Assembly: GCA_048013815.1 (NCBI GenBank)
Contig: CM106585.1
Span: forward strand, 17,360,001-17,424,000
Direction: 5' to 3'
Source: Setoptus koraiensis
Lineage: Eukaryota; Arthropoda
DNA: 64,000 bases
Shown here: positions 37,351 through 49,730 of the stretch, in pieces
Position numbering within the stretch: position 1 is the first letter of the stretch
Layout: every line of letters starts with the position of its first letter
Position numbers and translations under genes: made by a program
The notes under the pieces: model-generated
Told to the model about the DNA's origin: nothing
What the model saw: the letters and a program-made list of their open reading frames with translations, nothing else
Database searches by the model: none

Positions 37351-39730
37351 GTATGGCTTGGCTTGGCTTGGCCTAGCCTGCTCAGGTGTTGCTTGGTCGA
37401 TTATATGAGCTTCACCGGATTTACGCTGTCTTTGGAGCAGCTAGCTGGCGCAGCTTCTCGGTGGCGCAGCTTCTCGGAGATACTAGGATAGGCTGTTAGA
37501 TGCGTCAATGTTAGATGCAGCCTGGCGCACAATCTCTATCGCTGGGTGTCTCGAGAGGCGCCACATTATTCAATTGGGTGTTGTTATTATTATCGATGAC
37601 CCAAATAAATAAACCTGTCAACGGGCGCCATACTTACTTGTGATAAGTTACTGCCGGGCGCCTGATGGTACACAACGGATTACAATGACATTCATTGGAA
37701 TAGATGGTCGGCCGATGATGACCCACCAAGCGGGCCCCTGGTGCTTGAGTGTTAATTGAACGGCATGACTGCAGATGGCAACCATGAGGTTATAAATGGC
37801 CGGCCGACAGCAGCGCACAGTTAGTTGGTGACCCGTCCAACATTTATCCGTCGATGGTCGATGGCGGCCATGAATCACTCGCCAATATAAAATATATAAC
37901 TCCATGCGAGCGTGCCAAGAGCCACAAATGACCTCAATGTTGGTTGTGTCTCTCGCCGCCAGGTGAAGAGAGCAGCGGCCAGAGTTGGCAGTGTTTTGGT
38001 TGTTGTGCAAGTGAGAGCGAGCATTGCCAGTTGAAAGCACAAATTGGCTCAACGCCAACTTGTGCGACATTGATATAAGAATTCTTTTTTTATATTCTCT
38101 CTCGAAGAGGTCGGCTTGCTGCGAATTGGAGGTTGCTCCAATTCGATTTGCATTTCGCGCGACTCAACTGCAAACTTTTATTTGCCTGTGTGCAACTAAC
38201 AAAACTGACGAAAATGTTTCAAAATGACTGACTGTCAAGTTGACAATATCAACGCAGCAATTCCAGCAATGCCACCAGCGACTAAAAGGCAGCGATTCTA
38301 TGAGCTTTATGAGTGTGATATTTTGATATTTGCACCTTCATAAGTGAATACAAAACAGCAAAAAGTTTCAGCATTTCGCACTCATATCTCACCGTGTGTG
38401 CAGTAGTTATTTACTAGTTTATTCGCAGCAAATGGGCTAGATGAGCTGATCACAGGGGCTCACAATGAGTGATAAATTAGTTGCCAGTGATAAACAAATA
38501 AATATGTTACATACGACGAACCCGTGACACGCAATACCGTCGCCACTACAAGTAATAGCATCACTAATATGGATGGCATCGCTGTGCACTCACCACAGCG
38601 CATAGCGACGCCATTCATCGCTGGGTCTATAGCGACATTTGCGAGCTTCGTAAATGATAGTTATCGATGCTGCCTGTACACACAGTACACCAATATTGAC
38701 ATCAAGTGAGACGACTTGTCTTTGTCAGTTTCGCCCAAACAAAGTTGTTTTTCGCGCTGTGATATTTGCGTTTGTGATTGAAAAGTCAGTGTTTAAAATG
38801 TAAATTCGAGCCGGCGACAATCACAGCGACGACAATACTTGTCAGTGGGACAATGGCGTGCCGCTGATTGCGCACATCAACTCAATCATTGTGTCGATTG
38901 TCGTTGTTGTCGCCGTTGTTGTTGCTGTTGCGGATTTTGTTGCTGTTGCGGTTGTTGTTGGCGTTGTTGCTGTTGACAGTGACAGCCACCAAAAACGGAC
39001 CAGGTGACAACAAACAAACACAAGGTGAGCGAAACTGTTGCTTCTTTGCATCACACTCACAAACTGAACAGCTGACGCGCCGACAAACGCCTGACGTGAC
39101 GATGACGACAGGGCACATTTTGCCTCTGGAGATGTCGCACGAAATGGCTTGTTTGCTTGTTTGCAATTGTGTGCGTGTGCGTGTGCGCCTACGGGGCCCC
39201 ACAAACACTTGCCGTGATTTAAGCCGCACATTGTTGCGTACATAGATGAGTCATAACAAGGCGAGCAATAAGCATTTTTGACGCATTTGCATAATTTTTA
39301 TTTAGCTCATTTGTTATACATGCCGCTGTTGCTGTTTGGGTGTGCGCCAGTTTTATGAGCTTTATAATGCGCGCGCAGTGTTGCCAGATATTGCATTGCT
39401 TGGCATGAGTTTGCTTTGGTTCGTTTGATTGGTTCTGACATGGCTGCAATATAGCCGCCTAGCCGATAGTTGACAGCCAACAGCTGACATGTGACAGCCA
39501 ACAGCTGACATGTGACAGTTGACAATTGGCTTGCAACAGTCAATTGAGTGTAACGTGCAACTGCCTTTGTGCATTATACGATTAACTTATTGCATAATCA
39601 TAACTTGGCCCCTTGATGGCTTCCTGTTTTTGTGCGTCGGAACAGTCAGTGTTATTGCAATCATAGCTTATGCTTATATATCATAACACCATTATATAAC
39701 AGGCCCGTTATATAACAGTGCGACGCAGTG

Positions 39731-39801
39731 GACAGCGCGATACCGGACAGTGCGATACCGGACAGTGCGATACCGGACAGTGCGATACCGGATAGTGCGA
39801 T
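39731..39801. repeat. 15-bp minisatellite (GACAGTGCGATACCG), about 5 copies
   Basis: Nearly perfect units. The first carries CGC for TGC and the last carries GATAG. Confidence 0.9.
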
Positions 39802-40575
39802 ACAGTGGACAGAGGCCAATAGCAATCGATGGGGCCGAGACTTTTTTTCTTTATGTTTATTTATTATTGGCCCATGATGTCACTGGCCATGTCACTGGGC
39901 ATGAATAACGCGCCGCACAAAAAGACAAAGCAGCCAATTAATGGGTTCAGCGAAATGGCTCACATACTCGGGACAAGAACGTTGCGTCACTTGTCATTTT
40001 CTTCTTTGCTGGCCGGCCGGCCGCTCGTTGCGAAAGGACAAGTGATTATAACTGACACTGTTGGGCCCACAACAAGCGAATGAACAAGCGTCTCTCACAA
40101 GTTGTGAGATTAGGTGGTCGCATCAGCGATGCATTTATTCACTTTTATTTTTTGACGTTATTGGATTAGGATGAGCAGTTGGCAGTTGGCAGTTGTTAAC
40201 AACGTGCAAACATGACAACTAGCCCTGTGTTTAGCTTAGCGCTCATGCAAACGGTTTATATTAACTATGCTAATGAGTCGACAAACCGAGATACATATTT
40301 TGTTGTTGCGTCTGTCAGACAAAGTTGTCAGATCTAATTTGTCTGACAATATGATAATATGATAATATGTTTTCAGAGCACACTGTGCCGTGTGTGTCAA
40401 TACTGGGCTAGCCAGATTATTGGCCACACTCACAGTCAGAGCTGGCCCATTAGCTGCCACCATCAACATCATCAAGCCACGCAGCTGCCAATGATGACGG
40501 CCGGGCGCCCCAGGCCAAACGCGTCACCGTTGTGTCATGTTTGCACTGTATTCCACTTTTGCACATATCGCGCAC

Positions 40576-40696
40576 CTCGCAGTTCGCAGTTCTCGGATCG
40601 CAGTTCGCAGCTCTCAATTCGCAGCTCTCAATTCGCAGCTCTCAATTCGCAGCTCTCAATTCGCAACTCTCAATTCGCAGTTCGCAGTTCGCAGTT
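40576..40696. repeat. 15-bp minisatellite (CTCTCAATTCGCAGC) with TTCGCAG flanks
   Basis: About five units at 40606-40680, flanked on both sides by shorter TCGCAGT-type repeats. It opens all three + frames (SQFAALNSQ-type translation); an artefact. Confidence 0.9.
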
Positions 40697-41475
40697 GGCG
40701 ATTCTCGGATGGCGGCTCGCAAAGCACGCCAGGCGAGCAGAAAAAAAGCTGCTCCAGTTTTCAAAACTATTTTTCTAGCGCATCATGCATTTTTCAGGGC
40801 TGTCTTGCTGATGAAACATCCTGTTTCGCTCGCTGAAATTGTCATCGTTCGGTTAACGGCGCAAAACGCACATATTGTTCGTCAGCTGGCAAACAACAAA
40901 CTGCACTTATGTCTCTATGCCGAAATACACGTTCTATCAACCCTTTTGGCAACTGGCTCGCCAACCCGACGCGCCGCGCCGCGCCGCAACGACAACCCGA
41001 AACGCCGGCGCGACAACCCGAAAAGAAGCTACTTGAGGTTTTTTCAAACTTTAGAGAGCATGTTGAGTGTTGGCGGACAAGTCAACGCACCGAGTTAATT
41101 TTAACGAGCTTCCAACAGAGCGCCTGCGACGGAATGGCGATTGAAAGTTTCAATTTGAAACAACCAAGTGGTTTGCAGCAATCATTGGGCACAGTCAAGT
41201 GGCCGCTGCAAAGCGATCGCTTGAAATATCATTAACTGATTGAAACAAAAGTGCTGCAGTCTGGCCTCCGTTGGCCACTTTTAGTCTGATGCCTGCCATC
41301 GGCCGACAGGTCACTCTCTGGCTGTTTTCTCAATAATGTTTGTCGCCATTTCTAGCGATATTTCTAGTATAATTGGCTGCATCTCGCAAGTTACGAGTCG
41401 CAGCAATAATCGAGTTGTAGTAATAGGTAGCCGTAGTAATAGTACAGAGAGAATGGGACAAAACGAGCTACTTAC

Positions 41476-44363
41476 GATCGGTCCATCTTGAAGGAAATGA
41501 GCACCATTATGTTGCCTATGACAGTGATTAAATTCAGCGTGCCAGCGACAACAATAATGAATATTATCTCTGCCATGTTCCATTGTTTGTCAATGCTAAA
41601 CATGAGAAAATTTTCGGCTGCTGCCGTCGACTGGTTGCTTGCTGCTGTTTGACTAGTTGCTGCTGCTGTTCTGTTATTATCTTGCTGATTATCTTGTTGC
41701 TCTTGATACAAATTTTGTTTGTTGTTGTGTGCCGTTGCATCATCGTAATCGGCCTCGTTGGCGCTTGAGTTGACACTGTCGCTGATTGCTCTTAAATTAT
41801 TATTATTATTATCATTTGTTTGTGTGACGGCCGCCTGGCGATATCGCACATCTCTGGCCCCATCCGCTGTGGAATGGCCGGCCGAATCGGGGGGTGTGTC
41901 CAGCGCTGAGTCGGCTGAGTCAGCTTGGCGAGGCCAGGAATGATCGGCGCTGCTCGCTTGCTGGTGCTGGCGAGCTTTGGCAAGCTCGTCGGGCCGGCTG
42001 TGCTGGTGGGCGCGACGACGGGCCGCATCGAAACTGGACCGCAGCCAATCGTCGTCGTTCTCTTCGTCAACTATGAGCGTGCGACCGGGCGCCGCCCTCG
42101 CATCGATGTCTGAGCCGTTGTCCGACGACTTGAGCCCGTTTGACGACAATTGAAACAAATCTCGTCTCCGCTGACTGTGCAGCGGCAATCCATCGCTGGC
42201 CAACGCACCATTGTCAACCTGTCGTCGGGGCCCCATTGCTGCTGGCATGGTTGCTGTTGGCGCCACCGTAGCGGACTTGGCAAAGTTGACGGGCGCTGTT
42301 GTGTTTGGGCTGGAAATTGCGTTTGTGTTTGCAGCAAACCCGGCAACGGAATCAGGCAGCGGCCCGCCGGTCAGCGGGCGCTCAGTCGGCTGTGTCACAC
42401 TTATTATTCTTGTCGGTCTTGTATTCAAAGCGGGCTCATTTAGCCAGTTGTTGTTGTCGTTTTGGGTGACCGGAGTGTGCGACATCCTGTTGTTGCGGCT
42501 GCTGCTGTTGTTGTCGTGGTTGTTGCTGTTACTGTCGCTGTCGCTGTTTATCTCGACCTTGATGGAATGGGGCGCGTCCAAATCACTGCTGTTGGCCATA
42601 TAATCACGGCCGAAACCGTTATTATTATTGTCCACTGGTGGCTCGCTACTAATAAGCTGCTTGGTCGCTAGTGTGGCACCACTGTCACTCTGGCCAGTTC
42701 GGCCAGTCTGGTCAGTCCGCTTGCCGGCCAGCAGCAGATTAGTAGCCAGATTAGTTGTGTTAAGCTTGTTAGTCAAATCGTGATTATTGTCGCCCTCGTT
42801 GACATTAACTGGCCAGCCAGCGTGTTGAATCTTGTCGCTGCTTGTTGGCCGCCCGAACAGTTGACCGACGTTGCCATGCTGATAGTCGCTTATTTTGGCC
42901 CCAACAAGCTCAAGTTGCGCAACTTGTTGTTCACTGTTATTGTTGCCGTCGTTGTTGCCGTTGTTGTTGCTGTTGTTGTGCCGTGGGCCGACAGTTGTTG
43001 CGCAAGCAGCATGTGAACAGAGATAACAAGTCAGCAGCAGTAATGAGCAAACTGTTATTGTCAATAGTTTATTGTTGTTGTTGTTGTTGCTGCTGCTGCT
43101 GCTGCAATCCGCTACTCGCTTGCTGTTCCTTCTCTGGCCACTGATGGAATAATTTTTTTCTTGTCGCTTGGTGACGCCAAGACTTGATGTGATGGTCGTA
43201 GTTGTTGCTGTTGTTGTTTTGTTGTGACCCGTGGCACCTTTTTTGTCGCAGTGGCGACAATCAAAATGATGATGTAATCTGGAATAGGAGTCAAGTTGGT
43301 CAAGATTGCATCTGCCACTGACACCGTTACCTGTGTTAGGGCTGCCATATGAAAGCTGCGGCTTTTGTGGGCCCCACAAACGGCAATTAGTTTTTGAATT
43401 GTCTCTGTTGGTGCTGTTGTGGTTGTTGTTGTTGCTGCGGTCGTTGTTGTTGCTGTTGTTGTTGTTGATGATGATGTTGGCCTTGTTGCCAACTAATGAG
43501 CCGCCCATATCACAAGTCACGACGCCAGCACGAGGCCCAGCCAGCCCAAAAAACTGGCCGCAACATTTTGCCGCCAGGCCCATGCAAGATGAGGCCAAAT
43601 TAATTGATATCTGGGTTAAGTCGCTTCTGGTAACTATTTGGGCACTGCTACCGCTATTATCACAATAACGACAACAACAACAACAACAACAATCTCTATA
43701 ATGGTGTTTTGTGTAATTCGAACGTGGCAAAACATTTTGTTGTTGTAAATCATCAACGGCGTCTAACCAGCGACTCAAGACATTTGTTTGGTTTGTTGTT
43801 GCGTGCATTTCATGTGTTTTCCTATTCATATTTTCGCTTCTTTTTCGGCGCCTCTTCTTCTTTTTCTTTTTCTTCGTACGCTTCTTTTTCTTCTTTTTTG
43901 TTGTTCTATCAAGTTGTTGTTCACTATTAATCGCTCTTGTTATCATCATATCTTGTTGTTGATGATTCTTTCTAGTCGTAGTGCCAGTGGTCACCCTTTG
44001 CAAGGGCTCAACCACGAGCAAATTTGATTTTTCTCTTTCGATCACAGTCTCTGATAAATAAATTGCTTCTTGCTCTTCGTCGTCTTCTTTTTCGTCTTGC
44101 CACTGAGCCTGTCGGCGAGCTTGTCGTGCTTGCTGTCGTTGGTGTGATGCCGTCGCGTGGTCGCAATCGTCGCTGGCCCAACGGTTTTTGCTACTCGTGC
44201 TCGTATATTCGCAGTCTGAATTATCCCCTATTGCACTGTTTGGGGCCAGCTTAGTGTGCCGTATTGTGCTGTTTGGGGCCAAGCGTGTGGCCGAGAGTTG
44301 CAATTGGGCGCGCTCAACTGGGCTGTCATGATGGTCAACAAGGTAATTGCACATAACAGTCAT
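41476..44363 (-). CDS. mAChR-A: Muscarinic acetylcholine receptor exon 1 (giant N-terminus and helix 1)
   Basis: A single exon of 962 codons plus two bases, starting at an ATG with a good context (CACCACCATG) and an in-frame TAA 18 bp upstream. It ends at the donor GATC|GTAAGT. Only the last 35 or so residues look like a receptor: helix 1 at about 931-955, then GNIMVLISFKMDRS, a close match to muscarinic receptors of the A-type/GAR-3 class (G-protein-coupled, binding acetylcholine at the plasma membrane). Residues 1-930 are low complexity: an acidic/Gln region (75-100), a Lys/Arg run (156-175), a Cys run (225-231), Asn-rich tracts (297-316, 424-431, 463-476), Thr-rich and Ser/Asn-rich stretches with many N-glycosylation sequons. 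A second hydrophobic segment, LLTITVCSLLLLTCYLC, lies at 433-449. Family N-termini are usually under about 150 residues. The true translation start or an extra splice within this exon is uncertain; helix 1 and the donor are secure. Confidence 0.82.
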
Positions 44364-45364
44364 GGTGGTGACATTGACTTACTGCTTATTCAATAGCACG
44401 GGCAATGGCTAATAACTGACTCGTAATAGCCGACAAGTGCTCGCTACAACAGTGCTCACTCATTGTGACCGATCAATCCATCACCAGGTAATTCTTTCTC
44501 TATTGAGCACTGCAAGTAGCTTGTTTGCATATAGTTTGCGGACGATTTGCATTAAATTTGCAACAAACTCCGCTGACAAACCAATTCAGCACTGCTTAAC
44601 AAGGCCAACCAGACCAGCCAGAAAAGCACCTAATACGGCTAGTATTGTGTCATAATGACCACACATTAATGGATAATTGATTTCAATGCCAAATGACACC
44701 AATAAATAAATGACTAATTGAGTTAGGAGCGCTGACGATGAGCAATTAATTAACCTATCGCTTGATACTGATAAATTTAATCTTGTTCGGCTTGTTGACG
44801 CTTCGCTGGCTGTCGGTTCGATTGGTGTCCAAGTGTGACCTTCGCAGCAGCATGTTGGGCCGACCACGGAATCGCGCTCGAACAATCTTTTGTTCTGTTT
44901 CAAATGGCGCGATATGATATTTTTATAATTCTTTTGGCAAGCAAATTTCGACGCGCATCTAAAGCGGCTGTCAGTTGGCGAGAGCGACCATTAAGCGTTA
45001 AATTGTAAATTCTTATTGATCATTCGCTACTTGATGTCTTATTCTTGTGCGCATCACAACCAACAGCAACTATTTAGCACTCGCAAGTATGGGCTCGCTT
45101 GAATATTTATTCTTGAATTCTAGACAAAACTTTCTTTCTTTCTTTTTATTCTTTTAGCTCTTGTTCAATGCGCTCCAAAGCAACCGCAAATCGTATTTTC
45201 AGGTTGTGTAACCAAGTGTGCGTGTGTGACGTAACCTGAATTACGACAACGATGATCACAATGGGCTCACACAAAGAGCAAACTACTACACTCGACAGGT
45301 AGCAGTAGTTGTGACTTATTGGACTGTGTGGCTAAATGACTGGCTCACCACAAACAGATACACG

Positions 45365-45385
45365 GTGTGTGTGTGTGTGTGTGTG
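45365..45385. repeat. (GT)n microsatellite
   Basis: About ten perfect GT units. Confidence 0.9.
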
Positions 45386-47642
45386 CGATAATTTGCATAA
45401 AATTACACTAACTATCATGTGATGATGATTGAACTTTTGACATTTTCATTATTGTTATTGCTTTCGTTTTTCGTTTATTTTTATTGCTAGCATCAACTTT
45501 ATTTTGCTTGGCATTGCTTGTATTTCTCGTGTGTTCTAGTGTGTGATTATTAGGTGTGTGTGTGCTGGATGTGAGCTGGATGTCATGCATCGATGATGAC
45601 GATGATGATATTAGGCGCTCGATGATGATTGATCAGCGTAATATCTTGATGATAATGACAAATGACTTGAGCGTCGCAATGCCGCCAGTGCAATATGGAA
45701 TGATGCTGCCGCCGCCGCCGCTGGGGCCACTTGATCAAATTCACCGATGACGATCATGCAACAAATCAACAACAACAACGACACTGCAACTTCAACTGCC
45801 ACATCGATAACATTCTTGCATCATGCGAGTCAATCATGTTGTTATAAATGCACCAAATAACTCGCTTCCTCATGAATTCTTTTGTGTAATATGGCTACGA
45901 TTATATTTTTCTTCTTCGTCTTCTCTTTTTCGCTCAATCTTGTCTTAATACAAATTATAAATTATAATATTTATTATAAATATAAATATACTTATCACCA
46001 CTTATTGATCTGTAGCTAACACGTCGGTAGTTGCCAATTGGCCACGGGCAATTGAACGAGATCTCATGTCGGTTGTTCGGGGTCAGCCGAACAGCAGCAG
46101 CAGCAAACTTTGGGGCATTTTCGTTCGTTTTTGTCGCTTCTTTTGTCGGATAATTCTTACTTTGTGAGTGTGTGTCTCCCAGTCATGACGGGTTTTTGCT
46201 TGATTTGTCGCTTCGCTTTTGCGTCAACACCCGACACTCGAGAAACTTTCTGTCTTAACTTTGTGTTTTAATAACTGCTCATCGAGCAGCTCACTAAAGA
46301 TGAATATTTGGTTTAGTCGGGGGGCAATATTAGCTGGAGCAATATGTGAACAGAGGCAACTAGTACGGTTGTGCCGCTAAATAGTTTGTCATATCTTATA
46401 TATATTATAACAAGACAACAACAATTTTTTAGCTGCGGCTGTGCTCGTCTGCATATCGGCTCATAGCGCACATGCCCCCAGTATCAGCGACGCATGGGGC
46501 CAACTCTTGAGTTTAAACTCTTGAGTCGACGAGTATAAATTTGAATTCTTCGAGCGAGTGTATGGATATGAGGCAATATATGCAATGTCAATAATTTGCT
46601 CGTTTGATGATGCTCTTAATTCTTGTTTCGTGTCTGTGTTTTTTCTCGGCGAGCTCGGCAACTGGCACACACACGGTCGATGGCTTGCGCTTTTTATCAC
46701 TCGGCGTTATCTCGACTAGCGAATTTGTTCGCTGGGCGCCTTCTTTCCTGTTCTCTCCTTTCAGGATAATTGTTGTTGTTGCTTCGGCTGCTTCGGTTGC
46801 TTCGGCTGTTGTTGTTGTTGCTGTTGTTGTGACGGCTCAAATGATGACGCCCGCCTGCGCTCTATATCCTGTGTGTGTGCACTGCTGTCTTGTGTCGCTA
46901 GTTGGCTACGCGATCATCAATCTTATCGCCACTACTCATTCAATTAAGCCCACCGTTCTAATGATCAATTCTTCTTCTTCTCTCATCCGTTCATTCATTC
47001 ATTCATTTGCGCTTGTCGATTCTTTTAGATGCTATCGTTGCGCGCGTCTCATCGCATCGAACAAAATCGAAGAGAATCAAATTGAATCAAATTGAATCGA
47101 ATCAAACGCAATCAAATCTTGTCGCTCGCTGGCTCACTCGCTCGTGTGTGTGCGTGTGCGTGTGCGTTGTTTCCACGAACAAGTGACGCAACGAGGGCGC
47201 AATCGCAATCGCAGGCGCACAACATTCCAATTCTGATTCTAGAGACCAAAACGCATGCGCCAATCACTTGTTTGTCGCCTCTCTTGTCGCCAAGCCAGCT
47301 CACTTTGCAACGCAAGAGGCACAAAAAGAGCGACGGGGCCCCACACACACGCACACACACACTCACACGACATAGGGCCGACAAAACTTTTGTCAAATTC
47401 AAATATGGCGCGCAAAACTTGCCCATCGTGAATAGACATGGAGCGATTGACCTTGTGAGTCGCCATCATGCTCATCATATCCTCTCGTCCATCCTAACCA
47501 TCAATGACAATCGCAGCAATATGTCACACATCCGACAATCTGGTTGTGAGTCTGCCTTAGAAACTGTAAAGAGTCTGTCTCAGTGATGATTTTTGTGTGA
47601 GGCTCACGAGCGAAAATTGGTCGCAAAGTTTATAAGAAAATG

Positions 47643-47678
47643 TTATCACTGATAAGTTATCAGTGATAACTTATCAGT
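47643..47678. promoter_or_regulatory. Nested palindrome with five GATAA motifs
   Basis: TTATCACTGATAA (47643-47655) and TTATCAGTGATAA (47657-47669) are perfect inverted repeats with one base between, followed by a further TTATCAGT. GATAA/TTATC occurs five times in 36 bp. It lies 3.3 kb upstream of the receptor start and could be a GATA-factor site cluster; that role is inference. Confidence 0.4.
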
Positions 47679-49690
47679 TTATGAGCATAAATATTGTGCA
47701 AAAATGATAGATTTGTGTAGACGGCGCTGTCGAATTGGTGCTGGCAAAAGAGTTGCAAAATGTCACAAATGTTGAGCTGACACAAACAGTACGGTACTGA
47801 AGCCCACAATCAATGACACTGATTATGCTAGGCGTGATTGCACAATAAATGAGAGAGCGGCCACTAATTATGACGGCAATTAACCAGTCGATAGTCATAA
47901 GTCAGTCGTGTGATGATTGCGTTCACTGTCATTGATCTGGATATTGTTGGACAAGCTCAATTGAAGCTGATACAGTGAAGCTCGCATATTCTTGCTCTAT
48001 TTATGCCATTATGAATACTGTGGCACAATAACAATAAATAATTTGCGACAATAAATAGATGGAGCAACAACTAATGCAATTGGAACAACAGACGCAGTCA
48101 TATTTTATCATTGTCGCCAGCATTATTCTCATGCAGCCGACACAGGCAACACAAGCTGATACAAGAAGTGGCAAGGAGAGTCGCTCATCATCCGTCGTCT
48201 AATTATTGATGTTGTCTCAATGGTGGCATTGACAATAATTCAAGAGCACTCGAACAACAGCAACAGCAACAACACAAACAACGACACCAACAACGACAAC
48301 GACAACAGCAGCGTATTTATACATTTTGTATTTGTATGCTTAAATATAAATGTACTGTGTTATATAGCTCACTGCTCGTCACTACTCGGCGAGCTCGTTC
48401 ACAGTTCAATTAGTCGTTTTTGTTTGGCTAAATTTTGTCATAGAGGGAGCAGTAGTAGCAGTAGTGCAAGTAACACTGGCAAGCTCGCCAAAGTTGCAAG
48501 TCGAAATACATTGACATCACAATTGTAGCTGTTCAGTTTATGTCTCGAGATTATCCTCTAAATTATCATGCTCTAGCGTACTCTGGTGGCCAGTAGCGGT
48601 ATCTCGATGAAGTAGGCTAGCAACTTTAGGTAACAAATGACAATATTGATTTTTCAAAGTCACTATTTGCCACAAACACACATACAGACTCTGTAATGCA
48701 GAGGTCACAAGTTAGCTTTGTAACTGACACCCCGTTTGCTACATAATGAGCCCGATATATTTCGCACAAATCGCTGTGTGCAAATGTCACATACATAGCG
48801 ATATATGAGTGTGGCATGGCTGACGTTAGGGGAAAATTGTTTGCAAACAAGCAGTCAGCCAATCATAACCAAATCCGATCCATCAGCGTTTGTATCCGAC
48901 GTGCAAAAAGAAATAAAGTTAATGACCCCTGAATCGTTGTTGTTGTTGTTGTTGTTGCTGCTGGTGGTGGTGTTTGGTGCATAGAGCAGGTCGCTAGAGT
49001 GGCTAGTGGAAACTTGTAATAGTAACCTAGTGGCGCCTAGCGGTGCTATAATAATCGCAAATTGAGTGTATGCTCAACAATGATGATCGAAAAATAACCA
49101 GAAAATGCCCAACAAGCAGCAATCTAAGCACCGTGATCTAGATAATTCAAGTCACAGCGCATCGGAGCCCCTGACAGCCAGCTCGTGTTTGCACTGTTTG
49201 GGGCCAGATCATATTGCTAGTTACGATTCATATCATCTTATCTCTTATCGCTGCAGCTACTTTGAGGCGCTATCATCATTTAATAGCAGCTAATAGTGCG
49301 AATAACGGCCAGATCAATTTCGTGCCCGTTGCAATGCCCATTGCGCAATGGGCACGCAGTGTGTTTGCAAGACACGTGCAAAATGCGTGCCTCTGTTTGT
49401 ATGTGCTGACCACTTGAGGCGCTCACTTTGGCTCGCTCGCTGGCTGCCAAGTATTTGCCGACAAAATAAACATCAACATAGCGCTATATAGGACTCGTGG
49501 GGCCAATTGGATAATAGAGGGCGCCTGCTAAATTGAATCGAGCGCCAACTTGATGAAGGGGCCCCTTACCTATGTGTTGTCATCATGCGAACTATTGTTT
49601 GTGGCGCTATTTTCGCTATTTTCGAAGGACAGTTGGCCGACTGCGATTTAATTTTGACGGCTGCGCCAGCAAATCAACTCGAGCAACTCC

Positions 49691-49730
49691 GTTTGTGTTT
49701 GTATTTGTGTTTGTGTTTGTGTTTGTGTTT
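49691..49730. repeat. 6-bp repeat (TTTGTG), about 6 copies
   Basis: Tandem hexamers with one TTTGTA variant. Confidence 0.85.

Larger units (their letters stand above)
22490..41475 (-). other. Intron 1 of the muscarinic receptor (18,986 bp)
   Basis: It runs from the donor GATC|GTAAGT (first intron base 41475) to the acceptor CCCAG (last intron base 22490). I find no convincing nested gene on either strand. The many open frames inside are driven by simple repeats or short enough to be chance. It holds the minisatellites, hairpins and motif clusters listed separately. Its size fits a large, repeat-laden genome. Confidence 0.8.

Noticed and set aside
36832-37491. 219-residue open frame with SVRFG repeats
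   Set aside because: It is produced by the (CGGTT)61 array, which keeps all + frames open. There is no unique coding sequence with homology on either side.
40359-41235. Long frames with SQFAALNSQLSI repeats
   Set aside because: They follow the 15-bp minisatellite in three frames. The sequence after the array shows no recognisable domain.
44800-44850. GGTTCGATTGG resembling a tRNA B box
   Set aside because: No matching A box or cloverleaf could be drawn around it.
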